Source: Prostheceraeus crozeri (Eukaryota; Platyhelminthes; Polycladida; Euryleptidae). From it: DNA of 64,000 nucleotides. A model generated the notes under the pieces. That model was given only the letters and a program-made list of their open reading frames with translations. It was not told the DNA's origin and ran no database searches. Both the position numbers and the translations under genes were made by a program. The stretch lies in contig CAJQUW010007562.1 of assembly GCA_907163375.1 (NCBI GenBank), positions 92,501 to 156,500 of the forward strand. Reading direction: 5' to 3'. Below, piece after piece: positions 23,345 to 34,611 of the stretch; within the stretch, counting starts at the first letter, position 1, and each line of letters starts with the position of its first letter.

Positions 23345-23520
23345 TCCACATAGCATGCGGACCAGTCACGCGTATGAAATTGGCGAAGCCAACCGGTGGA
23401 ACCATCTTTTTTATTACAGCGAAATTCTATTCGAAACAGCTTGTACGTTATCAATTTCAGCCTCCTGATAATGAATCTGATCATGTTAGGCAAAGCAAAG
23501 CTGATTGTGTTATTATTCTC
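23345..23520. repeat. Fragment of the GGTTCCGC palindromic family
   Basis: GGTGGAACCATC, TTACAGCGAAATTC and CAATTTCAGCCTCCTGAT match, with divergence, the arms of the palindromic element at 26600-27900 (GGAGCCATTTTTGTTATAGC, CAATTTCAGTCTCCTGAT). Partial copy. Confidence 0.6.
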
Positions 23521-24225
23521 TAAATTTTGAAGTACGACGTATGTCATAAAGCTGATGGATAGCTAGTCGATAGAATTAATTTCATTGGTTTTCTACTAGA
23601 TTTTCAGCATAAAATGCGGAGTTAGTTGCGGTCTATCATTATAAGTAACAGGAAATTAATTGAAGGCTTTATAGGCCAATTAGTGATAATATGCACTGCG
23701 AATATTTAGGCAATTACCTTCTTTCTAGTACTTGAACAATTGGATGTAATATTGAGTTCATACCGAAGAAGTACAATAAATTTCAAGATATTTCACTCAT
23801 TGATTTTTTTATTTGCTTTATTTTCAACTTTCAGAGCAGAGAGTTACTCACAATGAACTGTGAAGTGACCCTGTACGTGTGAGTACATATGCAGAGTAAA
23901 TAATTGTGAATAATAAAATATACTAAATAAAAAAAACATTGTGACAGCAAATAATTCAATCCGTTGTTAAACGTCAATTGCGAATTTTCTCGATTAATAG
24001 CCATGGAATGAACATGGATGCTAAATAATCAGGAAATAGCTTCTGATGTCCATTCAAATAATCGAAAATATGGTGATGACGGCGAATTTCCTAAGACAAT
24101 GGCTTTGTATAAGTCGCACGAATTCATTGTCAAGTGATCACTCCTACACGGAAAATGTTCCAATCATCAAAACAACATGTTGATACTATTATGATCAAGA
24201 AATTTCGCATTGAACAAGAAGTACA
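23521..24225. other. AT-rich spacer, nothing recognised
   Basis: No ORF of interest, RNA gene or repeat end. It contains the short direct repeat partner of 17840-17860. Confidence 0.45.
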
Positions 24226-24361
24226 TTACTTTCTATTGAGGAATCACGTCAGAACTGCATGTTTGTCACTCGAATTTACAAACATATTCGAATGATTGAA
24301 TATAATTCGACTGACAAACATGCAGTTTTGACGTGGTTCCACGTTTGAAAGTAACAGGCAA
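24226..24361. repeat. Hairpin MITE, about 135 bp
   Basis: Near-complete palindrome: TTACTTTCTATTGAGGAATC and CACGTCAGAACTGCATGTTT pair with AACATGCAGTTTTGACGTGG and TTCCACGTTTGAAAGTAA, around an AT-rich loop at about 24275-24305. Confidence 0.75.
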
Positions 24362-24407
24362 ACTAGAAACCGTGAAGGCTTTGCACAAGCACGATTTGTT
24401 GTTGCCA

Positions 24408-24586
24408 CACCGGTGTTACAGTACTCACTCTCCCTCTGCTTCAGTTTCCTACCGGTTTTCCTGCGGTTTTAAGTTTCCTACTAGGAAAATGAGACCAAGG
24501 ACTCTTTTTCCCAGTAGGAATATAAAACCAAGATTACAATTTCCGATCGGAAAATAAAACTGAGGGAAACTGAATATCGTAACACC
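24408..24586. repeat. Hairpin MITE with ACCGGTGTTAC ends
   Basis: CACCGGTGTTAC at the left and GTAACACCGGT at the right are inverted ends of a 175-bp element. Its interior carries repeated, mutually inverted TTTTCCTAC/GTAGGAA blocks. The 74-codon ORF across it is repeat-derived. Confidence 0.7.
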
Positions 24587-24703
24587 GGTTTCAGAAACCG
24601 CGGTATCCATCATCAGTAGCGATAATACAACAAGCGGACAGGGTTATATACAATTTTGGACATGAAATCGGTGATGAACACATCTAAAAAAGAAACCCGG
24701 ACA

Positions 24704-25094
24704 GTCGCGACACAAGAGCAAAAATTAAAATCGTCATTAGGCATAGAAATAGAATGAGCCACGCATTGACAGAGAAGCATCTGTCAGCCAGGGATGCGGA
24801 GTCGGAGTCCTATCAGTTTTGCTGGAGTGGGAGTCCTATCAAATGATAGGACTTCGGCCTATAACTAGACCCGAAATATAATACAAACAAATTATTTATT
24901 CTTCTTCATATAGCTGTCACTGTCTTTATGTCAACTTTCTCCGTCAAATAAAAGTACAGAGACAGCAGTGCATGCAAAGCTTGTAATAGTTGAGGGAATG
25001 AACCGTGATTGTGAAAAAAGGATTGTATTTTCACTCGGTGATTTAGTAGAGAAGACAAGCCTTCTTAGCCTCGATCACACCTACGCGCCAAAGG
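24704..25094 (+). repeat. Dispersed 365-bp repeat, copy 2
   Basis: Same orientation as 21316-21680, with a roughly 25-base expansion of the GGAGTCCTATCA motif and a few substitutions. Confidence 0.8.
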
Positions 25095-25724
25095 TCACAT
25101 CAGAGACAAAAATGAAATATTAGTTTGTTTGAGAACATAATTACCTCTTACCCTCACGTCAATCGTGTGTGATGTGTCCTCTAAAGCGCATATTAAAATC
25201 GAAAGTGTACGTATTTTTGAAGAAGGATGAGGATTTTCCTGCCTGGTAGAGATTGGAGAAAAACCGTGTGAAGCACACATCAACAGGATGGGAGGAGCCG
25301 AGTCGTATGCATCCAACTGAAAGCGACATTTGATAAACTTCATCGAAAATGATTGATAATTGATACATCAATGATCACTAAAATAGGTTCAGGTAAGCCT
25401 ATAATGATCTGTGATGCAGGTTACCAGTTAATGTTTCAAAAAACTAGGCTTTATACATGCATATTGGCCACCCGGAATCCTATCAAAAGCCGGAGTCCTA
25501 TCAACACCCTGAGTCGGAGTCCTATCAAAATGATAGGACTCCGAATCCCTGCTGTCAGCAAACATAGAAATAGAGTTGTTCACCAACTGAAATAAATGTA
25601 AAAGTTTGGATGATGTTCGATTGTTCATGAGTTTTTGGCGCGATTTCATGATTTGTTCGGCCGCTGAAATTGAACAATGTACTCACAAAATCAACGTCTC
25701 GACTTACATATGCTGGAAGAATGT
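25095..25724. other. Non-coding with GGAGTCCTATCA repeats
   Basis: Around 25476-25545 the motif GGAGTCCTATCAA recurs three times and forms the palindrome GGAGTCCTATCA-aaa-TGATAGGACTCC. The ORFs on both strands here overlap one another and lack family features. Confidence 0.45.
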
Positions 25725-26060
25725 TCACAGCCGCGATAAATTTTGTTCAAAGACGGTCTTCGTTTCTTTCTCAAAGTCAGAGCTGCTTGAATTTTTGCGC
25801 TTGAGACAGAACATATCCTGCTTGTACACTGCAAGTGATCGTAGACTGACAGGACGCTGAGAAATATAATCTTCAGCGACAGGAAGTTGAACTATTTCAT
25901 TGTTGCTTTTCTTCGACAACAAAAGAAAACAACCGTTACAGATGGCCCATGGCAAATCTGAGTTCCTTCTCTTGTACCCAATGATAACATACTTCCTTAT
26001 AGATTCCTCATCTACATCTAATAGATGATAAATCAGCTCGCACGTATTGCAATATCTCAT
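25725..26060 (-). CDS. Unrecognised 111-aa protein with two CxxC pairs
   Basis: The minus-strand frame starts at an ATG (MRYCNTCELIYHLLDVDEES) with a stop just upstream. It contains CNTC near residues 4-7 and CNGC near 41-44 (PWAICNGCFLLLSKKS), a spacing compatible with a small zinc-binding module. The C-terminal half is charged (LKRKNSSSSDFEKETKTVFE). A plus-strand frame over the same DNA is a shadow. There are no splice-site pairs or neighbours to suggest function. It could be a host exon or part of an uncharacterised mobile element. The even codon composition makes it one of the better ORFs here. Confidence 0.35.
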   Translation of the reverse strand: MRYCNTCELIYHLLDVDEESIRKYVIIGYKRRNSDLPWAICNGCFLLLSKKSNNEIVQLPVAEDYISQRPVSLRSLAVYKQDMFCLKRKNSSSSDFEKETKTVFEQNLSRL

Positions 26061-26599
26061 TTACCCGTTGATTTTACGAGTACAAGTTTGTACAGCTGCT
26101 CATCTGATCGCAATCAGCATAATAAATGAGACCAATTCACTTCAGTCAATCGAACATGATTGCACCTGGTCAGATGTTGACACCGTAACTCCAATTGAAA
26201 TCAATATCGGTATGTAACAATCAATGAATCAATATCGGGTGTGAAGCCTATATCCGAATGAAGAAGCATGACCTAAAGTACGTACCACACTAAAATATAT
26301 AAATGTTATGATTCAATTTACATGAGCAATGTGCATGTACAAACATAACAACTGTGAAATGTGTACAAATGACTGTAAAATGATTCAGCATAGTACGAGT
26401 ACTTATTGCAACCTGCAGATATGTATTTACACATGTACTTGATAATTACAAACATTAAACCTATAAACTATTAAACCGGCATCTTCAGCTGATGTAATAT
26501 AACACTAGGAAGTTGAGACTTGGTTTATTAGATACCTTCAAATTGGTTCATAATATAAAACATCTCGATAATTCGAATAGTTTCTGAGAAAAATGGCCT
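26061..26599. other. AT-rich non-coding stretch
   Basis: No gene or recognisable element. Confidence 0.45.
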
Positions 26600-27900
26600 T
26601 AAAAATATGAAAATGCCGCCATTTTGAAAATTTGAATTTTCTCAAATACTAGAAATAGGAAGATATAATACTTTCCATTTTCTGATAGCCCAGACCATTC
26701 TTTAAAAAGTTTTGTTGACGACATATTTTTAATCTGAAGCATGATTCGGGCACGGTGAGGCATATGGCCTGGCTGTATGTAAACTGGCAAACTTGGACGT
26801 ATGTGAAGTTAGCGGAACCACCCAGCGGAGCCATTTTTGTTATAGCTTAATTTTAATCAAAACAGCTGCCATGTTGTCAATTTCAGTCTCCTGATTACGA
26901 ATCTGAGCTCAGATTTTACAAATTCACAGTCATTTTTGAGAAAATCAAGTTTGAAGATGAAAGTGGTTCCGCAAAGTGATTTGCAAAACTCACCCGCATT
27001 GCAAAGATATTCCTCTATGTGGGTCCGCTGTGTGTTGTCTGTATGTTGTGCGTCTTCTTCAAACATCTATTGACTTCAGAGGCACAGCAGCATGCACCGA
27101 GAAGGGAAGCGCACAAGAGCTAATTCCACATTGTGATGGTGCAATAGAATTGTGATGTAATAAATGATGGTTCGGCTGATCTGGAGAGGGTTGGATTTTG
27201 CTGAGATTCCGATCAAATCCTTGAAAACTGAAAAATTAATTTTTCTCGGCAAATACTTATCCTCCCGTGAAATCGGACGGCAAACCGTGATCAGTGAAGC
27301 AATTCCCTTGTCTTGGTATGTCTATTGCAGTGATTCTCTGCAAAAATTAGAATTTGAAATTTTAATGCCATTAGGTGGTTCCGCGAACTTCGCAGCGGAC
27401 CCACATAGAGGAATATCTTTCCAATGTGGGCGAGTTTTGCAAATCTGATTGCAGATTTGTGATTAGGAGCTTCAAATTAGTAGGAGAGGATGGATTTTGC
27501 TGATAAATTCTCTGTATTAAAAAATGGTTCCGCTAAGTTCACAATCAGCTTGCAGAAAAAGTGACATTCCGATTTCCGGGTGAAATCCGCATTGTTTTGA
27601 AAGATGAGGCACATATTCGTGATCAGCACAACAAAATTGATCGGGTAGTGACCAAAAGAAATTGATTTACTGCGTCAATCAGCGAGACTCAGCAATTGGT
27701 TCCGCTGGATGGTTCCGCTATCTTCACAGCGGAACCACTTTTATCTTCATACTTGATTTTCTCAAAAATGACTGTGAATTTGTAAAATCTGAGCTCAGAT
27801 TCGCAATCAGGAGACTGAAATTGACTACATAGCAGTTGTTTTGATTAGAATTAAGCTATAACAAAAAATGGTTCAGCTGGATGGTTCGTCTACCTAAAAG
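26600..27900. mobile_element. Palindromic (foldback-like) GGTTCCGC element
   Basis: The left part (26800-26965) recurs inverted at 27710-27885. Shared blocks are GTGGTTCCGC, TTTTCTCAAAAATGACTGTG, TCTGAGCTCAGATT, CAATTTCAGTCTCCTGAT and AGCTTAATTTTAATCAAAAC. The motif AAGTTAGCGGAACCAC or its complement recurs at the ends of subrepeats, much as GGCGGTGCTAACTTCAC does in the foldback at 30886. Outer ends and target duplication were not located. Short ORFs in it have no family features. Confidence 0.6.
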
Positions 27901-28364
27901 TCACAGTAAACCGTGAGATTTCTTTAATTGAACCTGTTCGGGCTCTCTCCCAAATCATGAATTGAACACCTGTTACATGTGACCGTCTTCATTGAATAAT
28001 AAAAGGATTTCAAATATGAATTTATACACCAAAAATCGGTCAGAGCAAACGATTTTTAAAAACTAGTTACACTAGACAAAGCAGGTTTAATTAGGTTAAA
28101 AGGCATTGAAATTGACAACAATAAAACCTCTAGAATGGAAATTAAGCTTCATGCAATACACAATAACGGCACATAAATCGCACGCATTTTCACTTAGATG
28201 CACCTGCCAACGTCTGTATCATTGGTTTAGAATTAGTCACATGAGCAAATCGAAGCTTTTAATTGGTGGTTCATGCCCCAACTTAGTTCCCCCGGATGTG
28301 CCGCGACCTTGAGTCAATTTCCATTCTAGCCAACCTCAGATAAACAGTTTATTTCTATGTTAAA
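27901..28364. other. Non-coding spacer
   Basis: The short ORF at 28106-28312 has no family features. Nothing else recognised. Confidence 0.4.
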
Positions 28365-28931
28365 AGGTGAATGTCTTACGTAATATAGATACAAATCAAT
28401 AAAATTCAATGTACAATGGACTGAACATGAATGGAACATATACAGCTAGTGAAACCACAAACTACTAGTAGCAGCCTAAAAGCGCAGAAATACTAACAGG
28501 AAGAGAGTTTAGACACAATAACTTGCTAATGGCCTAACGCAGTCACATTAGCACCCATACCCAACTGAACTTCAATTTTTAAAAAAGACGACAATTATAG
28601 AACGACCCATAGAATTTCATTTGTTTGTTGAGTTTAGGACTCAATTTTTTAATGTAAAAAGCTTCTTTGATATTTAGAGCAAATCCATCACTATCTGATG
28701 CCAGGATTTTGAAATTTTCAGGATCGCCGAGATTTTGGACTTATGCTCCTTAACTCTAATGTTTAGGTGTCTGAGAGTCTTATCAATGTAGGTAAAGCGA
28801 GGATCAACCTCACATGTGAAACAATATACAACACCTGATTTCAACATTAAAGGAGTTCTGTCCTTGTTCGAAAAGTAGCTTTTCAAATTTGTGCAAGTGA
28901 ACACCCACCTAACTTTGCTATCAATCGGATA
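28365..28931 (-). pseudogene. Penelope-like element, 3' fragment with GIY-YIG domain
   Basis: On the minus strand this matches the 3' end of the PLE at 51661-54918: the linker SKVRWVFTCTNLKSYF, the GIY-YIG endonuclease start SGVVYCFTCEVDPRFTYI and KTLRHL...RVKEHKSKI, then the shared 3' untranslated region (28365-28650). The GIY-YIG nuclease nicks the target for priming in this retroelement class. The copy is 5' truncated at about 28931, just after the reverse transcriptase-endonuclease linker begins, and is broken. It meets plus-strand sequence carrying a hammerhead-like fold, suggesting an inverted partial insertion. Confidence 0.85.
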
Positions 28932-28944
28932 GCAAGGATAAACA

Positions 28945-29265
28945 AACAAACGCAAAGCAGCCTGTTGTGCAATCTAGATATTTTAAGATAGTTTGGGACA
29001 TTCCGAACCGTAATGACGAGCCCTTGTAGGGCGAAACGCAGCGCCTACGGCTGCAAAGAAAAAATCTGCGTCTATATAACTTCAATTGTTTCATGTTGCA
29101 TTTGAAGCGATATGCTGCAGGCATATTTAGTAAAGAACACCGACAAAAATGCACTTGAAGCGGAAATGGCGAAAACTCTTTTTGACTGCTGGACTTTGAA
29201 ATGACATTATCAATCTTGAAAGGACGGGTCAGACCTATAACTTCAAGTAAATTGGTCTGTCGCAT
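28945..29265 (+). repeat. Probable PLE pseudo-LTR/5' region around the ribozyme
   Basis: The sequence around the hammerhead is unrelated to the 28365-28931 fragment and lies in opposite orientation. It contains no long frame on the plus strand. I infer the 5' terminal region of a PLE copy because of the ribozyme and its location; I could not match it to a second copy in this window. Confidence 0.35.
29008..29050 (+). ncRNA. Hammerhead ribozyme-like fold, degenerate
   Basis: The 43 bases fold as a compact hammerhead. Stem I pairs CCGTA (29008-29012) with TACGG (29046-29050). Next comes a CTGANGA-like core (TGACGA), then stem II GCCC/GGGC closed by TTGTA, the invariant GAAA, and a very short stem III (CGC...GCG). 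Short stem III hammerheads of this type are known in the pseudo-LTRs of Penelope-like elements, and a PLE fragment lies 80 bases away on the other strand. A couple of core positions deviate from consensus, so self-cleavage is doubtful. Seen: pairing and core. Inferred: origin from a PLE. Confidence 0.6.
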
Positions 29266-29849
29266 CGAGGATCATTAGTGAAACCTTCCTTGAAGCGCTT
29301 CGACAAAAACAGCCGATTAAAATGGTGGTTTCTCTATTCCTGTTTCAAGTAATTGCTGGTGACCTCAAACAGACAAGGCACTTCAAATTTCATGAGCCGC
29401 ACGCCTCATCAATTCAAACAGACGAAACAGTTTGAAATACATAAGCCGCATACCTAATTATTGTCTATTTGCGAGTTCACAATGTGCTGTATTTCAGAAT
29501 TCAAAATGTGAAAGTGCACCAATAACGATAGGCGATAGCCGACAGATTTGAAATTTGGCATGCACATCGGAATGACAATGATATAAAGAATTTTTTGCGT
29601 CTTAACTGCGCTTAAAAAACCAGGAAAAGCAGGCCATGTTCGTATGAGGCTCAGGCTACTTATTATGAATGAACTTTTATTAACCGAGTCATATTTTTAA
29701 ACGTTTTATTTCTCTTGAAATCGATCAGCTTAATTCGATAATATAAAAGTGTCGTTACCTAGTTTTCAATTTCCCACTGGGCAACATGACCACTTTGAGG
29801 GGGCAAGGTGACCATTTGGTTACCTAGTTAGTATGTAGAAAAATACCCT
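29266..29849. other. Non-coding spacer
   Basis: A worn two-copy repeat occurs around 29380-29455 (CATGAGCCGCACGCCT and CATAAGCCGCATACCT contexts). No gene. Confidence 0.4.
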
Positions 29850-30064
29850 GCTTGACATCGTCTGTGTCTCTTTGCTGTGTGATCCGGTTGATAACAGTCA
29901 CTGAAACTTCGCACAATTGGACGTGTTTAATGTTGAACTGGCTGCTCATTGTTCGATTGCTATGGTATTATGTCAGCAGATTGTGCCATTTCATTAGTGA
30001 TACATGTTCCAATGTTTCCTTTCTAGTCAAACAGAAGAAGAGACGACCGTTCTAATTCTGTGGT
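29850..30064 (+). mobile_element. hAT-like family A element, right part
   Basis: Matches the last 215 bases of family A, from the CATCGTCTGTGTCTCTTTGC block to the terminus TTCTAATTCTGTG. The left part is absent. Confidence 0.8.
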
Positions 30065-30319
30065 CTAGTGTGTCACCGATTCCCTTCTCTGTGCGCTGTT
30101 CTGATCGCTGTGGCCACATAATTTGACAGGTCGTCTCTTCTTCTGCTTGACTAGAAAGGAAGCATTGGAACATGTAACGTCAATGAAATGCACTATCTGC
30201 TGACATAGTACCACAGCAATCAAACAATGAGCAGCCAGTTCAACTTCAAACATTTATTGTTTTACAAATAGCGTTTTTGCATCACTCGACGTTACGAACC
30301 TCTGCCCTAGCATCCCAAT

Positions 30320-30830
30320 CACAGAATTAGATTGTTTAATCGTATCACTTTGCTAGAAGTGCAAACTGATTCAAACAGATGGCACATACAGGAACTTATT
30401 AAGTGTGCAAAAAGAAATTTTCAATACCTTACAGAGATAGGAAAAATATTCGTGCGTCGCTTGCGGATTGCTCTGAATTCCTTCAAAATGCTCCGATCAC
30501 CACGACTCCTTCAGATTCGAAGAATTCAGATCATTGCGCAAAAGTTTTCTCGATAATGTTGGGTACTCCGATCATTTTAAAAAAAGTTAGCAGGTGCATG
30601 AAAAAACGTTCACATACTTCTGTAGAACTTGACATCGTCTGTGTTTCTTTGCTGTGTGATCCGGTTGATAGCAGTCACTGAAACTTTGCACAATTTGGCG
30701 TGTTTAATGTTGAACTGACTGCTCATTGCTCGATTGCTGTGGTATTTAGTCAAGAGATTGTGCCATTTCATTAACGTTGCATGTTGCAATGCTTCCCTTC
30801 TAGTCAAGAGACGATCTGTCTAATTCTGTG
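30320..30830 (+). mobile_element. hAT-like family A element, full length, inserted in another A
   Basis: 511-bp element with ends CACAGAATTAGATTG and TGTCTAATTCTGTG, flanked by ATCCCAAT on both sides (30312-30319 and 30831-30838), a perfect 8-bp target duplication. It is the best reference copy of family A here. It codes for nothing recognisable. Confidence 0.92.
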
Positions 30831-30885
30831 ATCCCAATACATCGAGAAAACTTTTGCGCAATGATCTGAATTCTTCGAATCTGAA

Positions 30886-33800
30886 ACGTGTGTGAAGTTA
30901 GCACCGCCATCTTGAAAATGGAATGTGCCAGTCAAACCAACGGTCAGAATCGATCTAGATGGAGTGTGCCAGCATGTGCCACCCATTATTTTGAAAGAAT
31001 TCCCCCTAGTTTAGGAAAAATCGCTGCTCGAAAGTTCGACATGGCGGTGATGTGAAGCTAGCACCGCCACTAAAACTTTTTTTCCAAAATACACAATCAA
31101 AACATACAAAACACGCACAACAGATAGAAGACCATGAAAAACATTGTGCCAGCAAGTTTCAGCACCTAAATCCCCGTACTTGCTGAGAAATTAGTCCCCG
31201 AAGCCACAAAATGGCGGTGATGTGAAGTTAGCACCGCCACTGCAGTCTCTTTTTAAATACGCAAATAAAACGTACGAAGCAAGACAGCAGATAGGAGACC
31301 ATCAAAAACATTGTGCCAGCAAGTTTCTTCTCCTAAGACGCCGTACTTGCGGAGAAATTAGCCCCCGAAAGCTCAATGCGCTGGCGGTGATGTGAAGTTG
31401 GCACCGCCACTAAAACTTTTTTTCCAAAATACACAATCAAAACATACAAAACACGCACAACAGATAGAAGACCATGAAAAACATTGTGCCAGCAAGTTTC
31501 AGCACCTAAATCCCCGTACTTGCTGAGAAATTAGTCCCCGAAGCCACAAAATGGCGGTGATGTGAAGTTAGCACCGCCACTGAAGTCTTTTTTTTAAAAT
31601 ACGCAAATAAAACGTACGAAGCAAGAACAGCAGATAGGAGACCATCAAAAACATCGTGCCAGCAAGTTTCTTCTCCTAAGACGCCGTACTTGCGGAGAAA
31701 TTAACCCCCGAAAGCTCAATGCGCTGGCGGTGATGTGAAGTTGGCACCACCATCTTGAAAAATGGAATGTGCCAGTCAAACCAACGGTCAGAATCGATCT
31801 AGATGGAGTGTGCCAGCATGTACCACTCGTTTATTTCACGAAAAACCCACCACAGTTGGTGGAAAACCAACCCGAATGCTCAATGGCGGTCATGTGAAGT
31901 TGGCACCGCCAGTAAATGTTTTTTCCAAAATTGGGACCACTCAATGGAGGTATTGTAAAATTTTCCACTTCAACATTAAATTGTTTGCTTACTGGCTATA
32001 CAGATATCAATGCAAATGCGAATATCTCGACAGGTGAATACCGTCATGTGCCTGAACTGTTAACAGAAAGCTGAAGCTATTACTTCGTTCAAAACTCTGT
32101 AAGACAGTGAAGGCATTTGACGAGTATATGCAATGGCATAACTAGGAAAACTTACTTTCTTATTAAAGGCCATTGATGAATAGCATTCGATTCGTTTATG
32201 TTTCCCCGCATGAAGGAGGAGAGTTCGCGACTTACAACGGCAAAACTATTGGTAATAGTTTGAATTTTTCATTTGACCAACGACGTCCCATGATTGGTCA
32301 GTTTTCGGTTACCATATGATCAATATATCGATAAACATTTTCATCTGTTTGCCTTGGAAAATATATTCACGGCATGCGATTAATTACAGCCTGTACAACT
32401 TAAAACAAGAATGATTAAATAGATGTGCTTAACACACACCTGTGGAATTCTAAAAATTCCCGCAATTTTGTGCAGATCGAGAGAAGAGATAAAAATTTTC
32501 CAGACAATTAATTGGGTTATACAAACCAGCCCTTCGAATGTTTTTCAAAACCTCGATGGGTAACCATCGTCAAGAAGGCTGGGTCATCCTCAATTTAATG
32601 AGAATCTGTTTCCACTGTAGGTTAGAACCTACTCTATGGTTTGAACGATGTAGTTTGATAATTCCTTTCCAAAAAAGATTGCGCACATTGGAAAGCATAG
32701 AGTAAGTATATTAGGATATCCCATATATCCCTACTCTATGTTTGAAAGCACCACAAACTCAATTGAGCATCATGCTTCTTCGATGAAGCAGTCTGACAAC
32801 ACTGGAAATATGCCCTTCGATCTCCTAATGTTATTGCTTCAATTGTTCATCAAGATCATCAAATGTGATAAAGATGTACGCACATCATGACACTAATAAT
32901 GTTATAGATATTGCCAAAATTGTTTTCTATCAATGTTTCAATTGACTTCAAGAATTTCTGATTCACTGGATGTGCAAGCATAATCAAAATTAAAGGGATA
33001 TTGAGACTCATCTACTTCATATGATCTAGCTAGAAGTCACAATATCTAATCTATTCGTAGAGTATTTTCATTATTTCATAAACACATTTATTTAATCATT
33101 CTTGTTTTAAGTTGTACAGGCTGTAATTAATCGCATGCCGTGAATATACTTTCCAAGGCAAACAGATGAAAATGTTTATCGATATATTGATCATATGGTA
33201 ACCGAAAACTGACCAATCATGGGACGTCGTTGGTCAAATGAAAAATTCAAACTATTACCAAAAGTTTTGCCGTTGTAAGTCGCGAACTCTCCTCCTTCAT
33301 GCGGGAAACATAAACGAATCGAATGCTATTCATCAATGGCCTTTAATAAGAAAGTAAGTTTTCCTAGTTATGCCATTGCATATACTCGTCAAATGCCTTC
33401 ACTGTCTTACAGAGTTTTGAACGAAGTAATAGCTTCAGCTTTCTGTTAACAGTTCAGGCACATGACGGTATTCACCTGTCGAGATATTCGCATTTGCATT
33501 GATATCTGTATAGCCAGTAAGCAAACAATTTAATGTTGAAGTGGAAAATTTTACAATACCTCCATTGAGTGGTCCCAATTTTGGAAAAAACATTCACTGG
33601 CGGTGCCAACTTCACATCACCGCCATTGAGCTTCCGGGTAGGTTTTCCACCGACTGTGATGGGTTTTTCGTGAAATAAACGAGTGGCACATGCTGGCACA
33701 CTCCATCTATATCGATTCTGACCGTTGGTTTGACTGGCACATGCATTTTTCAAGATGGCGGTGCCAACTTCACATCACCGCCATTGAGCTTTCGGGTTGG

Positions 33801-34611
33801 TTTTCCACCGACCGTGGTGGGTTTTTCTTGAAATAAACGCGCGGCACATGCTGGCACACTCCATCTAGATCGATTCTGACCGTTGGTTTGACTGGCACAT
33901 TCCATTTTTCAAGATGGCGGTGCCAACTTCACATCACCGCCAGCGCATTGAGCTTTCGGGGGCTAATTTCTCCGCAAGCACGGCGTCTTAGGAGAAGAAA
34001 CTTGCTGGCACAATGTTTTTGATGGTCTCCTATCTGCTGTTCTTGCTTCGTACGTTTTATTTGCGTATTTTAAAAAAAAGACTGCAGTGGCGGTGCTAAC
34101 TTCACATCACCGCCATTTTGTGGCTTCGGGGACTAATTTCTCAGCAAGTACGGGGATTTAGGTGCTGAAACTTGCTGGCACAATGTTTTTCATGGTCTTC
34201 TATCTGTTGTGCGTGTTTTGTATGTTTTGATTGTGTATTTTGGAAAAAAAGTTTTAGTGGCGGTGCTAACTTCACATCACCGCCATGTCGAACTTTCGAG
34301 CAGCGATTTTTCCTAAACTAGGGGAATTCTTTCAAAATAATGGGTGGCACATGCTGGCACACTCCATCTAGATCGATTCTGACCGTTGGTTTGACTGGCA
34401 CATTCCATTTTTCAAGATGGCGGTGCCAACTTCACATCACCGCCAGCGCATTGAGCTTTCGGGGGCTAATTTCTCCGCAAGTACGGCGTCTTAGGAGAAG
34501 AAACTTGCTGGCACAATGTTTTTGATGGTCTCCTATCTGCTGTCTTGCTTCGTACGTTTTATTTGCGTATTTAAAAAGAGACTGCAGTGGCGGTGCTAAC
34601 TTCACACACGT
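30886..34611. mobile_element. Foldback element with 1.5-kb inverted arms
   Basis: Arms 30886-32429 and 33079-34611 are inverted copies with few differences, around a 650-base loop. The termini ACGTGTGTGAAGTTAGC match perfectly and GAATCTGAA flanks both sides (30877-30885 and 34612-34620), a perfect 9-bp target duplication. Each arm's outer part consists of subrepeats of about 160-175 bases. The subrepeats are punctuated by the palindrome-like TGGCGGTGCTAACTTCACATC. Long arms with tandem subrepeats and 9-bp duplications are the hallmark of Foldback (FB) elements and allied Mutator-type elements. No transposase ORF is seen, and the 91-93 codon ORFs in each arm mirror each other and are not recognised. 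Confidence 0.88.
32696..32740. mobile_element. 45-bp minimal derivative of CATAGAGTA hAT
   Basis: CATAGAGTAAGTATATTAGG at the left and ATATATCCCTACTCTATG at the right are the two ends of the CATAGAGTA element with almost nothing between. The flanks TTGGAAAG (32688-32695) and TTTGAAAG (32741-32748) are an 8-bp duplication with one mismatch. It sits in the loop of the foldback element. Confidence 0.65.
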
